Of a stretch of DNA of 40,683 nucleotides, positions 33,213 through 40,683 are shown piece after piece (position 1 is the stretch's first letter; each line of letters begins with the position of its first letter). The position numbers were made by a program, and so were the translations under genes. This DNA is from Saprospiraceae bacterium (GTDB lineage Bacteria; Bacteroidota; Bacteroidia; Chitinophagales; Saprospiraceae). The stretch covers positions 1 through 40,683 of the forward strand of contig JALSPK010000095.1 of the NCBI GenBank assembly GCA_026986005.1, in the 5' to 3' direction. The notes below the pieces were generated by a model. It was given only the letters and a program-made list of their open reading frames with translations. It had not been told where the DNA came from and did no database searches.

Positions 33213-35501
33213 ATGAAAAATATATTTTACTTGTTATTTATCGTTTACATATTCACCAATTGTAATGATGCAACTCAAAAGCATACCAAAACAAACAGTA
33301 TCGTTTTGAGTGCTAAGGTAGAAGCTATATTTCAAAAAATGACATTAAAAGAGAAAATAGGACAGCTAAATCTAATACGGACAGGCAAAAGTGTCAAAAC
33401 GGGTGAAGTAGTAAGCAAAAATGTTGAGGATAAGCTAAAAACAGGTTTAGTAGGGGGTATTTTTGGTCTTCAAGGAAAACGTAATATACGCAGTGCTCAA
33501 CAAATTGCGGTAAATAAAAGTCGTTTGGGAATTCCATTAATATTTGGATTAGATGTAATACATGGGTATAAAACAACATTCCCTATTCCATTAGCATTGT
33601 CTTGTTCGTGGGATATGAAACTTATTGAGCAAGTTGCGCATAGTTCAGCGATTGAAGCTACTAGTGATGGTCTAAATTGGACATTTTCTCCAATGGTAGA
33701 TATAGCAAGAGACCCAAGATGGGGAAGAATAGCAGAAGGAGCCGGTGAAGATCCTTTTCTCGGGAGTGCTGTCGCTAAATCAATGGTAAAAGGTTACCAA
33801 GGAGATAAACTTTCTGAAAATAATACTATGCTGGCTTGTGTTAAGCATTTTGCTAATTATGGAGCAACTGAAGGCGGACGTGATTACAATACAGTAGATA
33901 TGAGCGACATCCGTTGCTATAATGAGTATTATCCTCCATACAAAGCGGCTATTGATGCAGGAGTAGGGTCAATTATGACATCTTTCAATGTATTAAATTA
34001 TATTCCTGCTACTGCCAATAAACATTTGTTTACTGAAATATTAAGAGAGCAATGGGGGTTTTCGGGGTTTGTAGTAACAGATTATACTGCGATCAACGAG
34101 ATGATAAATCACGGTATAGGCAAAGATTTGCAGGAGGTATCTTACAAAGCGCTGAATGCAGGCATCGATATGGATATGGTCGGAGAAGGTTTTTTGACTA
34201 CATTGGAAAAATCCCTTGAAGAAGGCAGTATAAACAAAGATCAAATTGATATAGCTTGTAAAAGAATATTAAAAGCAAAAGAATTGCTGGGACTTTTTGA
34301 TAATCCGTACCGATATTTGGAAGAATCTACGGATTTATTAAATAAAGATACAAGACAACTTGCCAGAAAAGCTGCTACAGAATCAATTGTACTTTTAAAA
34401 AACAATAATAGTATTCTACCTTTAACAAATGATATTAAAATCGCCTTGATAGGTCCATTGGCTAATAGCAAGGAAAACATGCTTGGATGTTGGAATGTCG
34501 CAGGTGATTACAAACAAGCAGTAACAGTCTTAAAAGGGGTACAATCTTTTGTTGGTAAAGGAAATGTAATGTATGCAAAAGGGGCGAATATTACTGATAA
34601 TTTAAAGTTGACAAACAGGGTAAATGCCTTGGGAAAGCAAATTGAAATAGATAAACGTAGCCCAGCTGATATGATAAAAGAAGCGGTAAATATATCTAAT
34701 AAGTCAGATGTCATAGTCGCCGTATTGGGAGAAGCCGCTAATATGTCCGGTGAAGCTTCAAGTATGGCAGATATCAGTTTGCAGGATTCTCAAAAGAAAC
34801 TGTTGAAAGCTCTAAAATCACTAAATAAACCAATTGTTTTAGTTCTTTTTAATGGTCGTCCCATGACCTTAAAATGGGAGAGTGAAAACTTGGATGCTAT
34901 ATTGGATGTTTGGTTTGGTGGAACAGAATCCGGCAATGCTGTGGCTGATGTGCTATTTGGTAAAGTAAATCCTTCAGCCAAATTAACAACTTCTTTCCCC
35001 TTGTCGGTAGGACAAATACCTGTTTATCACAGTATGCTCAATACAGGCAGACCTGATAATAAAAGCCATAAAAAATTTCGCTCTAATTATTTGGATATCG
35101 CAAATGAGCCATTGTTTCCTTTTGGATATGGATTGAGTTATACACAATTTGAGTATGGAAAAATAAAGCTAAGTGATACGGTTTTAACCCCCCAAAAGCC
35201 AATTATAGCAAGTATTGATATAACAAATTCAGGTAAAGTGGAAGGTGAAGAAATTGTCCAAATGTATATACGTGATATAGTCGGTTCAATCAGCAGGCCT
35301 ATAAAAGAATTGAAAGGATTTGAAAAAATACAATTAAAACCTAGAGAAACAAAAACCGTAAGATTTGAAATTAATGAAGCCTTGTTGAGATTTTACAATT
35401 CCGGGTTGAAATATGAATCTGAAAGTGGAAAATTTGAAGTGATGATAGGAAAGGATTCAGAGAACCTGTCAAAAACTGGATTTGTTTTGTACTTGAAATA
35501 A
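33213..35501 (+). CDS. bglX: GH3 beta-glucosidase, BglX-like lipoprotein
   Basis: A 762-residue protein with a signal peptide and probable lipid-anchoring Cys in 'IFTNC' (Cys17). The N-terminal TIM barrel has 'GIPLIFGLDVIHGYKTTFPI', 'PMVDIARDPRWGRIAEGAG', 'ACVKHFANYGATEGGRDYNT', and nucleophile Asp290 in 'VVTDYTAINEM'. The second domain carries 'AVLGEAANMSGEASSMADIS', close to E. coli BglX. A fibronectin-III-like domain ends the protein ('IQLKPRETKTVRFEI'). It releases terminal beta-glucose from oligosaccharides in the periplasm and complements the GDPD-linked GH3, which has a different second-domain signature. Placed 31 bp after the multidomain gene and 31 bp before the reductase gene. Confidence 0.95.
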   Translation: MKNIFYLLFIVYIFTNCNDATQKHTKTNSIVLSAKVEAIFQKMTLKEKIGQLNLIRTGKSVKTGEVVSKNVEDKLKTGLVGGIFGLQGKRNIRSAQQIAVNKSRLGIPLIFGLDVIHGYKTTFPIPLALSCSWDMKLIEQVAHSSAIEATSDGLNWTFSPMVDIARDPRWGRIAEGAGEDPFLGSAVAKSMVKGYQGDKLSENNTMLACVKHFANYGATEGGRDYNTVDMSDIRCYNEYYPPYKAAIDAGVGSIMTSFNVLNYIPATANKHLFTEILREQWGFSGFVVTDYTAINEMINHGIGKDLQEVSYKALNAGIDMDMVGEGFLTTLEKSLEEGSINKDQIDIACKRILKAKELLGLFDNPYRYLEESTDLLNKDTRQLARKAATESIVLLKNNNSILPLTNDIKIALIGPLANSKENMLGCWNVAGDYKQAVTVLKGVQSFVGKGNVMYAKGANITDNLKLTNRVNALGKQIEIDKRSPADMIKEAVNISNKSDVIVAVLGEAANMSGEASSMADISLQDSQKKLLKALKSLNKPIVLVLFNGRPMTLKWESENLDAILDVWFGGTESGNAVADVLFGKVNPSAKLTTSFPLSVGQIPVYHSMLNTGRPDNKSHKKFRSNYLDIANEPLFPFGYGLSYTQFEYGKIKLSDTVLTPQKPIIASIDITNSGKVEGEEIVQMYIRDIVGSISRPIKELKGFEKIQLKPRETKTVRFEINEALLRFYNSGLKYESESGKFEVMIGKDSENLSKTGFVLYLK

Positions 35502-35532
35502 ATTTAAAATAAGATTTCAAAAAAAAATAAAA

Positions 35533-36339
35533 ATGAGTTTTTATAATCAAAAAGTTGTATTAATAACAGGAGGAAATGGAGTTCTCGGTAGCTCTATAGC
35601 CAATCACTTCTCCTCCCTTGGAGCTAAAATAGGTATATTGGGACGAACGGAGTCTACAGTACAAAAAACAGTTGATAACCTCAATAACAAAGGAGGGACT
35701 GCGATTGCTTTAATAGCTGATGTCTTAAATCGGAATGATTTGGAAAAAGCTTGTAAAAAGCTGTTGTCCAAATGGGAAAAAATTGATATTCTAATCAATG
35801 CAGCCGGTGGCAATCTTAAAGAAGCTACCATTATGCCTGATGACTCTTTTTTTGATATGTCGGAAGATGCATTTTCGAAAGTAATGCACTTAAATTTATT
35901 GGGAACAGTCTTACCATCACAGGTATTTGGAAAATATTTAATCAAAGAAGGAAATTCTTGTATTTTGAATATTTCATCTATGGCAGCACAATTGCCACTT
36001 ACCGGCATTGTAGGATACTCAGCATCTAAAGCAGCGATCGATAATTTTACAAAATGGCTTGCTGTAGAACTATGTTCAAAATATGGTAAAAGAATAAGGG
36101 TTAACGCGATTGCTCCGGGGTTTTTTATTAGCAAACAAAATAAAACATTATTGTTAAAAAGAAATGGTAATCTAACAGATAGAGGAACAACTATTATCTC
36201 TCAAACACCGATGAGACGCTTTGGAAAACCTGAAGAATTGAATGGTGTAGTAGAGTGGATTTGTAGTGATGCTGCCAGCTTTGTAACCGGAATTGTAGTC
36301 CCCATTGATGGAGGTTTCAGCGCATTCAGCGGAGTATAA
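35533..36339 (+). CDS. uxuB: SDR-family D-fructuronate reductase / D-mannonate oxidoreductase
   Basis: A 268-residue short-chain dehydrogenase with the NAD(P)-binding 'TGGNGVLGS' (residues 12-20), 'INAAGGN', catalytic Ser in 'NISSMA', and 'YSASK' (Tyr-x-x-x-Lys). It ends 'DGGFSAFSGV', the tail typical of SDR-type mannonate oxidoreductases such as B. subtilis UxuB (a different fold from E. coli UxuB). Position supports this: it is 9 bp before UxuA and part of the UxaC-reductase-UxuA route from glucuronate to fructuronate, mannonate and 2-keto-3-deoxygluconate. Cytoplasmic. Other SDR substrates are possible, but the neighbours make this assignment likely. Confidence 0.88.
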   Translation: MSFYNQKVVLITGGNGVLGSSIANHFSSLGAKIGILGRTESTVQKTVDNLNNKGGTAIALIADVLNRNDLEKACKKLLSKWEKIDILINAAGGNLKEATIMPDDSFFDMSEDAFSKVMHLNLLGTVLPSQVFGKYLIKEGNSCILNISSMAAQLPLTGIVGYSASKAAIDNFTKWLAVELCSKYGKRIRVNAIAPGFFISKQNKTLLLKRNGNLTDRGTTIISQTPMRRFGKPEELNGVVEWICSDAASFVTGIVVPIDGGFSAFSGV

Positions 36340-36348
36340 AAGATATTT

Positions 36349-37539
36349 ATGAAAAACATGAAAAAATTGGAACATACTTGGAGATGGTTTGGTAATAGCG
36401 ATCCGGTAAATCTAGCCGATATCAAACAAACCGGGGCAACGGGCGTGGTGACAGCTTTACACCATATCCCAAATGGAGAAATTTGGAAAATTGAAGAAAT
36501 AGATAATCGAAAAGAAGATATAGAAAATGTCGGATTAAACTGGTCGGTCGTAGAAAGCATCCCTGTACATGAAGATATAAAAAAGCAAAAAGGTAATTGG
36601 AAAAAATATATCGAAAATTATAAACAAAGTATTATTAATCTGGGTAAATGCAATATTCCGGTGGTGACATATAATTTTATGCCTGTTTTGGACTGGACAA
36701 GAACCGATTTGTGCTATAAAATGCCGGATGGATCTTTGGCTTTAAGGTTTGAAAAGACTGCTCTTATTGCATTTGATATTTATATTTTGAATAGAGATAA
36801 TGCAAAAAAACAGTATTCCAAACGAGAAATAGCAGAAGCAAAACTTTTTTATAATAAGATGACCGATATTGAGAAGGAAATATTAACAAAAAGTATTATT
36901 GCAGGATTGCCCGGAGCAGAGGAGAAATATACTTTAAATGATTTTAGGGAAGCATTACAAGAATACGAAGATATTGATGAAAGGAAATTACGAGATAATT
37001 TGATGTATTTTATCAAAGAAATAAGTCCCGTAGCTGAAAAAGCAGGAGTAAAACTAGCCCTACACCCTGATGACCCTCCTTTTTCTTTATTTGGATTACC
37101 TCGAGTAGTAAGTACAAAAAAAGATTACAAACTATTGTTTGAAGAAATTAATATTGATGCCAACGGCATGTGTTTTTGTAGTGGGTCGTTGGCAGCAAGA
37201 GAGGATAATGATTTAGTCGAGATGGTAAGTGCTTTTTCCGATAAAATACATTTTATCCATCTGAGGAATTTAAAAAGAGAACAAGGTGGTGGCTTTTATG
37301 AGACAAATCATCTTGACGGAAGTATAGATATGTATAAATTATTGAAATTATTATTGCATGAGCAGCAGAAAAGACAATTGTCTATCCCCATGCGCCCTGA
37401 TCACGGGCATCAAATGATGGATGATTTGGCAAAAAAGACCAATCCCGGATATTCTGCTATTGGACGATTACGCGGTCTAGCTGAAATGAGAGGATTGGAA
37501 ACAGGAATATTAGAAAATATGAAAAGAAGAAAAATATGA
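36349..37539 (+). CDS. uxuA: D-mannonate dehydratase
   Basis: Dehydrates D-mannonate to 2-keto-3-deoxy-D-gluconate. The 396-residue protein has the UxuA N-terminus '[20 protein letters not shown]' followed by '[18 protein letters not shown]'. Metal-binding and active-site blocks include '[10 protein letters not shown]', '[17 protein letters not shown]', '[13 protein letters not shown]' and 'MRPDHGH'. The start at 36349 or Met4 at 36358 are both possible. Its stop overlaps the uxaC start by ATGA, so the two are coupled. Confidence 0.97.
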   Translation: MKNMKKLEHTWRWFGNSDPVNLADIKQTGATGVVTALHHIPNGEIWKIEEIDNRKEDIENVGLNWSVVESIPVHEDIKKQKGNWKKYIENYKQSIINLGKCNIPVVTYNFMPVLDWTRTDLCYKMPDGSLALRFEKTALIAFDIYILNRDNAKKQYSKREIAEAKLFYNKMTDIEKEILTKSIIAGLPGAEEKYTLNDFREALQEYEDIDERKLRDNLMYFIKEISPVAEKAGVKLALHPDDPPFSLFGLPRVVSTKKDYKLLFEEINIDANGMCFCSGSLAAREDNDLVEMVSAFSDKIHFIHLRNLKREQGGGFYETNHLDGSIDMYKLLKLLLHEQQKRQLSIPMRPDHGHQMMDDLAKKTNPGYSAIGRLRGLAEMRGLETGILENMKRRKI

Positions 37540-38942
37540 CTCCTTTTATAAATGATGATTTTTTACTGCAAAATAGATTTGCGATAAGACTATACCATGA
37601 ATTTGCTGAAAATCTACCTATTATAGACTATCACAATCATTTATCTCCTCAAGATATTTCTGATAATAAAAAGTTTGAAAATCTAACTCAAATTTGGCTT
37701 GAAGGAGACCATTATAAGTGGAGAGCAATGAGAGCAAATGGCGTTGATGAGCACTATATATCAGGTGATGCCGATGATTGGGAAAAATTTGAAAAATGGG
37801 CAGAAACTGTACCAAATACAATGAGAAATCCACTATATCATTGGACGCATTTAGAGTTAAAAAGGTATTTTGGTATTAATAAATTATTAACTCCTGATAC
37901 AGCAAAAGATATTTATTTCAAATGTTCTGAAATGTTAAGAACTGAAGAGTTTTCAACACAAAACCTGCTTAGAAAAATGAGAGTTGAAGTTGTTTGTACA
38001 ACCGATGACCCAACTGATAAACTTCATTATCACAAAAATATACAAGCAAATAGTATTGGGACTAAAGTTCTACCAACTTTCAGGACTGATGATATTTTTC
38101 TTTCAAACAATTCTTTGAAATTCAAAAAATATATTAAGAAGCTAGAGCTTTCGTCATCTGTTAAAATAAGTACACTCATAGATTTTATAGAAGCAATTAA
38201 AATGCGATTAGACTATTTTGAAGCTGCCGGTTGTGTTATTTCTGACTATGGGTTGTCCGAAATTCCTCCCATAGATTTTAACATAGATATTTTATCAAAT
38301 GAATTTGAAGCTTGGGTAAATGATGAAAATTCTGATTTTCTTAATATGGCTAATCAATTCAATGGGCTGATTATACTCCAATTATCAAAACTGTATCATG
38401 AAAAAGATATGGTTCAACAGTTTCATCTTGGGGCAATCAGAAATAATAATTCTAGATTATTGAATAAAATAGGATATGATGCCGGTTGTGATTCCATTGG
38501 AGATTACTCTCATGCTGAAAGATTATCTGCATTTTTAAATGCTTTAGATAAAGAAAAAAAGTTAGCTAAAACAATATTATATAACCTCAATCCTCGAGAT
38601 AATGAAGTTTTTTCCACAATGACCGGCAATTTTCAAATGGGCGATATTCCCGGTAAGATACAATGGGGAAGTGCTTGGTGGTTTCTAGACCAAAAAGATG
38701 GCATGGAAAAACAAATTAATACATTATCAAATACCGGTTTGTTAAGCAGATTTATTGGGATGATTACGGATAGCCGTAGTTTTTTATCATTTCCCAGACA
38801 CGAATATTTTAGAAGAATCCTTTGCAATATCATCGGGACGGACATTGAAAAAGGATTTTTGCCAAATGACATTAAGTTTTTAGGAGAAATGATAAATAAT
38901 ATCTCTTATTTCAATTCTAGAAAATATTTATTTGGAAAATAA
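37536..38942 (+). CDS. uxaC: Uronate isomerase (glucuronate isomerase)
   Basis: Converts D-glucuronate to D-fructuronate, or D-galacturonate to D-tagaturonate. The 468-residue protein is the usual length and begins with '[15 protein letters not shown]', in which His33 and His35 are metal ligands of this amidohydrolase-superfamily enzyme. Other landmarks: '[16 protein letters not shown]', '[12 protein letters not shown]', '[20 protein letters not shown]' and 'SLLSRF'-like '[20 protein letters not shown]'. Last gene of the run, coupled to uxuA. With GH2 and UxuA (not altronate enzymes) beside it, glucuronate is the likely substrate. No clear terminator follows; the next gene converges after 21 bp. 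Confidence 0.97.
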   Translation: MTPFINDDFLLQNRFAIRLYHEFAENLPIIDYHNHLSPQDISDNKKFENLTQIWLEGDHYKWRAMRANGVDEHYISGDADDWEKFEKWAETVPNTMRNPLYHWTHLELKRYFGINKLLTPDTAKDIYFKCSEMLRTEEFSTQNLLRKMRVEVVCTTDDPTDKLHYHKNIQANSIGTKVLPTFRTDDIFLSNNSLKFKKYIKKLELSSSVKISTLIDFIEAIKMRLDYFEAAGCVISDYGLSEIPPIDFNIDILSNEFEAWVNDENSDFLNMANQFNGLIILQLSKLYHEKDMVQQFHLGAIRNNNSRLLNKIGYDAGCDSIGDYSHAERLSAFLNALDKEKKLAKTILYNLNPRDNEVFSTMTGNFQMGDIPGKIQWGSAWWFLDQKDGMEKQINTLSNTGLLSRFIGMITDSRSFLSFPRHEYFRRILCNIIGTDIEKGFLPNDIKFLGEMINNISYFNSRKYLFGK

Positions 38943-38963
38943 AGATTATTGTTTTTCTATTTT

Positions 38964-39755
38964 CTAAATACAAAATTCTAGCAAGACTTGGTATATATCA
39001 AATGTTTTGAACAATACTACCAATACAACAATTATTAAAATCCTGTAGACCCAAATGTCTGCTTTGGGATACGTTGAAGCATAATGTGCAGCCATATAGC
39101 CTCCGATACCTTGTCCCAAGGCAAAAGTTAGTCCTATTTTCCAATCAACAAGTCCTTTATAATTGAACACAAATATTAACATAAGAGAATACATAGCAAT
39201 AATAAAAACTTTTATTGCATTGGCTTCGATTATATTTGTTTTTGCCAATAGTACAAGAATAATTAAAGTAAATAGCCCCATCCCCATTTGGATAAAACCA
39301 CCATAAAATCCAAGAGCTAAAAATAATGGTATAGTTATCCAGGTTTTCATTTTAAAATCAAGGTCTGTTTCCTTGATCCATCTCTTAGGATTAACCAAAA
39401 CCACTATAAACATCAACAAAAGTATGTACTTAAATATAAGTTTGAAATCTTCATTTGAGATGTTTAGCGCATAATATACACCCATTACCGAACCCATGAA
39501 TGTCAGAATAATAGCTAATCTGAATCTTTTAAAATTCAATTTTCCTTCACGGAAGTATGCCAATGTACTCAATGCAGTTTGGCTAAACATATTTATACGA
39601 TTTGTGCCATTTGCAAGGTTAGCAGGCATTCCCATAAACTCTATCATTATACTTAGAGTGACAACAGACCCAAATCCCGCTATGGCATTGAGCACTCCTG
39701 CTAAAAAGCCACCCGCCACAGCAATGATATAATAATAGAATTCCATAAAAGACAT
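38964..39755 (-). CDS. TauE/SafE-family (TSUP) membrane permease
   Basis: A 263-residue integral membrane protein with about eight hydrophobic segments. The N-terminal half has 'GGFLAGVLNAIAGFGSVVTL' followed by a 'PANLANGTNRI' loop, the TSUP signature, and the repeat half has 'GFYGGFIQMGMGLFTLIILV'. Characterised members export sulfite, sulfoacetate or related small anions; the substrate here is unknown. It is convergent with uxaC, so not part of that operon, but it is the only transporter-like gene beside the uronate genes. The start could be at 39755 or at Met4 (39746). Confidence 0.88.
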   Translation of the reverse strand: MSFMEFYYYIIAVAGGFLAGVLNAIAGFGSVVTLSIMIEFMGMPANLANGTNRINMFSQTALSTLAYFREGKLNFKRFRLAIILTFMGSVMGVYYALNISNEDFKLIFKYILLLMFIVVLVNPKRWIKETDLDFKMKTWITIPLFLALGFYGGFIQMGMGLFTLIILVLLAKTNIIEANAIKVFIIAMYSLMLIFVFNYKGLVDWKIGLTFALGQGIGGYMAAHYASTYPKADIWVYRILIIVVLVVLFKTFDIYQVLLEFCI

Positions 39756-39863
39756 TTATTGCTCAAAGAACTTGAACAAATGGCAACAAACAAAAGTTTT
39801 TGGTTATCAAAATATTTTCATATAACAGAACTCTTTCCCGTTAAAACTATCTTTGAATATCAA

Positions 39864-39877
39864 AGGTCTCCCGACCT
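39864..39877. other. Small hairpin AGGTC-TCCC-GACCT
   Basis: A perfect 5-bp stem with a 4-nt loop next to the terminator at 39885-39906. It shares GGTC with that hairpin. Possibly part of a tandem terminator; too short to call more. The rest of the 39756-40011 spacer shows no gene. Confidence 0.35.
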
Positions 39878-39884
39878 CTTGCCG

Positions 39885-39906
39885 AAAAAGGTCAGAACAG
39901 CTGACC
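39885..39906 (-). terminator. Rho-independent terminator of the gliding-motility-type gene
   Basis: On the minus strand GGTCAG-CTGTT-CTGACC (39906 down to 39890) is followed by TTTTT (39889-39885): a 6-bp GC-rich perfect stem with a short U-tract, about 105 bp past the stop at 40012. Confidence 0.65.
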
Positions 39907-40011
39907 CATTACAAACAAAAGATTTAATTATTGTTTGAAAATAAGATAGATAATTGATTTTATACTTTATTTCTGTGTGAATAAAGAGTGAATCCCCTTT
40001 TTTCCCCACAG

Positions 40012-40683
40012 CTACCTCAACAGCATCACCTGCCCGGTCTTCACTTCCTCCCCACATGGCGAATCTATCACTATCCGGTATAGATACACGCCGGGGGACT
40101 GCATTTTGCCCTGATATGTGCCATCCCAGTATTCATTTTGTCCTCCGTTGAAAACTTTTTCGCCCCAGCGATCATATATCTCCGTCGATAATATATCAAC
40201 ATCTTTTGCTTGATATATGCGAAAGGTCTTATTTAGCTCTTCTTGTCCCGAAGGGAAAAATGCATTGGGTATCAGGTATGCTATCGAGTCGTCTACATTG
40301 TATTCTTTTTCGTATATGCAGCCGCTTTTATCCGTGATTTTTACGGAATATACCCCTGATGACAGTCCCGATATTTCTTCCGTCGTCTCTCCACCACTCC
40401 ACGAAAAAGCATAAGGCGGATTATTGGCATTTTGCAGTATAAGGTCTATTTTGCCGTTTTCACAACCGTAATCTGCCGTGATGCTATCCACAACTTCCAG
40501 ACTTTCATAATCCAAATGCACCGTAACTATACTATCGCAACCAAATATATCCTTGAGTCCTATCTCATACACTCCCGCTTCCGTCAATATGCTATCTCCC
40601 ACCTGCAGCATATCTCCTTTTTCACACAGCACCGTATCTATCTCCACTCTTGCCTCAGGATGTACCGTGAGATATAGCTGCAC
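40012..40683 (-). CDS. 3' part of a large surface protein with SprB-like repeat and gliding-motility-associated (T9SS type B) C-terminal domain
   Basis: The last 223 residues of a protein whose start lies beyond the right edge. The visible part begins with a repeat-like 'CDSIVTVHLDY' segment, then an SprB-type repeat ('PYAFSWSGGETTEEISGLSS', 'GVYSVKITDKSGC'). It ends with the type B T9SS sorting domain: 'YLIPNAFFPSGQEELNKTFR', 'STEIYDRWGEKVF', 'YWDGTYQGKMQSPGVYLYRI' and 'KTGQVMLLR'. Such proteins are exported by T9SS to the cell surface or medium and are often very large adhesins. The DNA here is visibly GC-richer than the rest of the window, with a sharp change at the 3' end of the gene. Confidence 0.92.
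   Translation of the reverse strand: MQLYLTVHPEARVEIDTVLCEKGDMLQVGDSILTEAGVYEIGLKDIFGCDSIVTVHLDYESLEVVDSITADYGCENGKIDLILQNANNPPYAFSWSGGETTEEISGLSSGVYSVKITDKSGCIYEKEYNVDDSIAYLIPNAFFPSGQEELNKTFRIYQAKDVDILSTEIYDRWGEKVFNGGQNEYWDGTYQGKMQSPGVYLYRIVIDSPCGEEVKTGQVMLLR

Noticed and set aside
35604-36134. 176-codon minus-strand open frame
   Set aside because: Lies entirely antisense to the well-supported SDR reductase gene; translation shows no domain features.
15674-38942. Alginate, ulvan or pectin PUL
   Set aside because: There is no polysaccharide lyase, GH88/GH105, sulfatase or rhamnosidase; uronate genes are paired with beta-glucan hydrolases and a GH2 instead.
39860-40057. Short minus-strand frame spanning the right-hand terminator
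   Set aside because: Overlaps the end of the gliding-motility-type gene and runs through the terminator hairpins; no protein-like signature.
1-40683. tRNA, rRNA or CRISPR array
   Set aside because: No cloverleaf-like block, rRNA signature or regularly spaced direct repeat was seen; intergenic spaces are short and AT-rich.

Overview
The window looks like part of a low-GC chromosome from a Bacteroidota bacterium, probably of the Saprospiria/Cytophagia/Flavobacteriia type. Evidence: a SusC/SusD pair, two kinds of type IX secretion (T9SS) C-terminal sorting domain (one at 20325-23123, one gliding-motility type at the right edge), the Bacteroidota -7 promoter element TAnnTTTG upstream of several genes, weak Shine-Dalgarno signals, and lipoprotein signals. 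I see no tRNA, rRNA, CRISPR array or insertion-sequence transposase.

Left part (1-15.4 kb) is mostly housekeeping. A leftward pair encodes a NodB-type polysaccharide deacetylase and a GNAT acetyltransferase (161-2259), likely the edge of a surface-polysaccharide cluster. A decayed stretch (2210-2958) follows. It holds a truncated reading frame, a frameshifted heavy-metal-associated (HMA) domain relic and REP-like palindromes. Next come a mitochondrial-type citrate synthase, an M16 peptidase, an ArnT/PMT-type membrane glycosyltransferase, a SlyD-like FKBP, the yicC-gmk-galE operon, and a subtilase lipoprotein.

Centre and right (12.6-38.9 kb) is one large polysaccharide utilization locus (PUL). 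It has a divergent membrane-spanning sensor/LuxR-HTH regulator, then susC-susD-and a T9SS-exported multi-repeat protein with a FAS1 domain, closed by a strong terminator. A second run of closely spaced genes follows: a GH2 beta-glucuronidase-like enzyme, a GDPD-GH3 fusion, a Calx-beta/GH16 lipoprotein, a 1175-residue lipoprotein (binding-like domain + SGNH esterase + GH16 + second SGNH esterase + EEP phosphodiesterase), a BglX-type GH3, and three uronate genes (SDR fructuronate reductase, UxuA, UxaC).

Taken together, the enzymes suggest uptake and breakdown of a beta-glucan (GH16 endo, GH3 exo) that carries glucuronic acid (GH2, UxaC, reductase, UxuA to 2-keto-3-deoxygluconate), acyl esters (two esterase domains) and perhaps phosphodiester or glycerophosphate groups (GDPD and EEP domains). 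That substrate is an inference. The domain calls and intact active-site motifs are read directly from the translated sequence. No KDG kinase, KDG aldolase or dedicated inner-membrane uronate carrier is in the window.

The right end has a TauE/SafE-type permease on the opposite strand, a terminator, and the 3' part of a GC-richer gene for a large SprB-repeat/gliding-motility-associated surface protein that runs off the edge.
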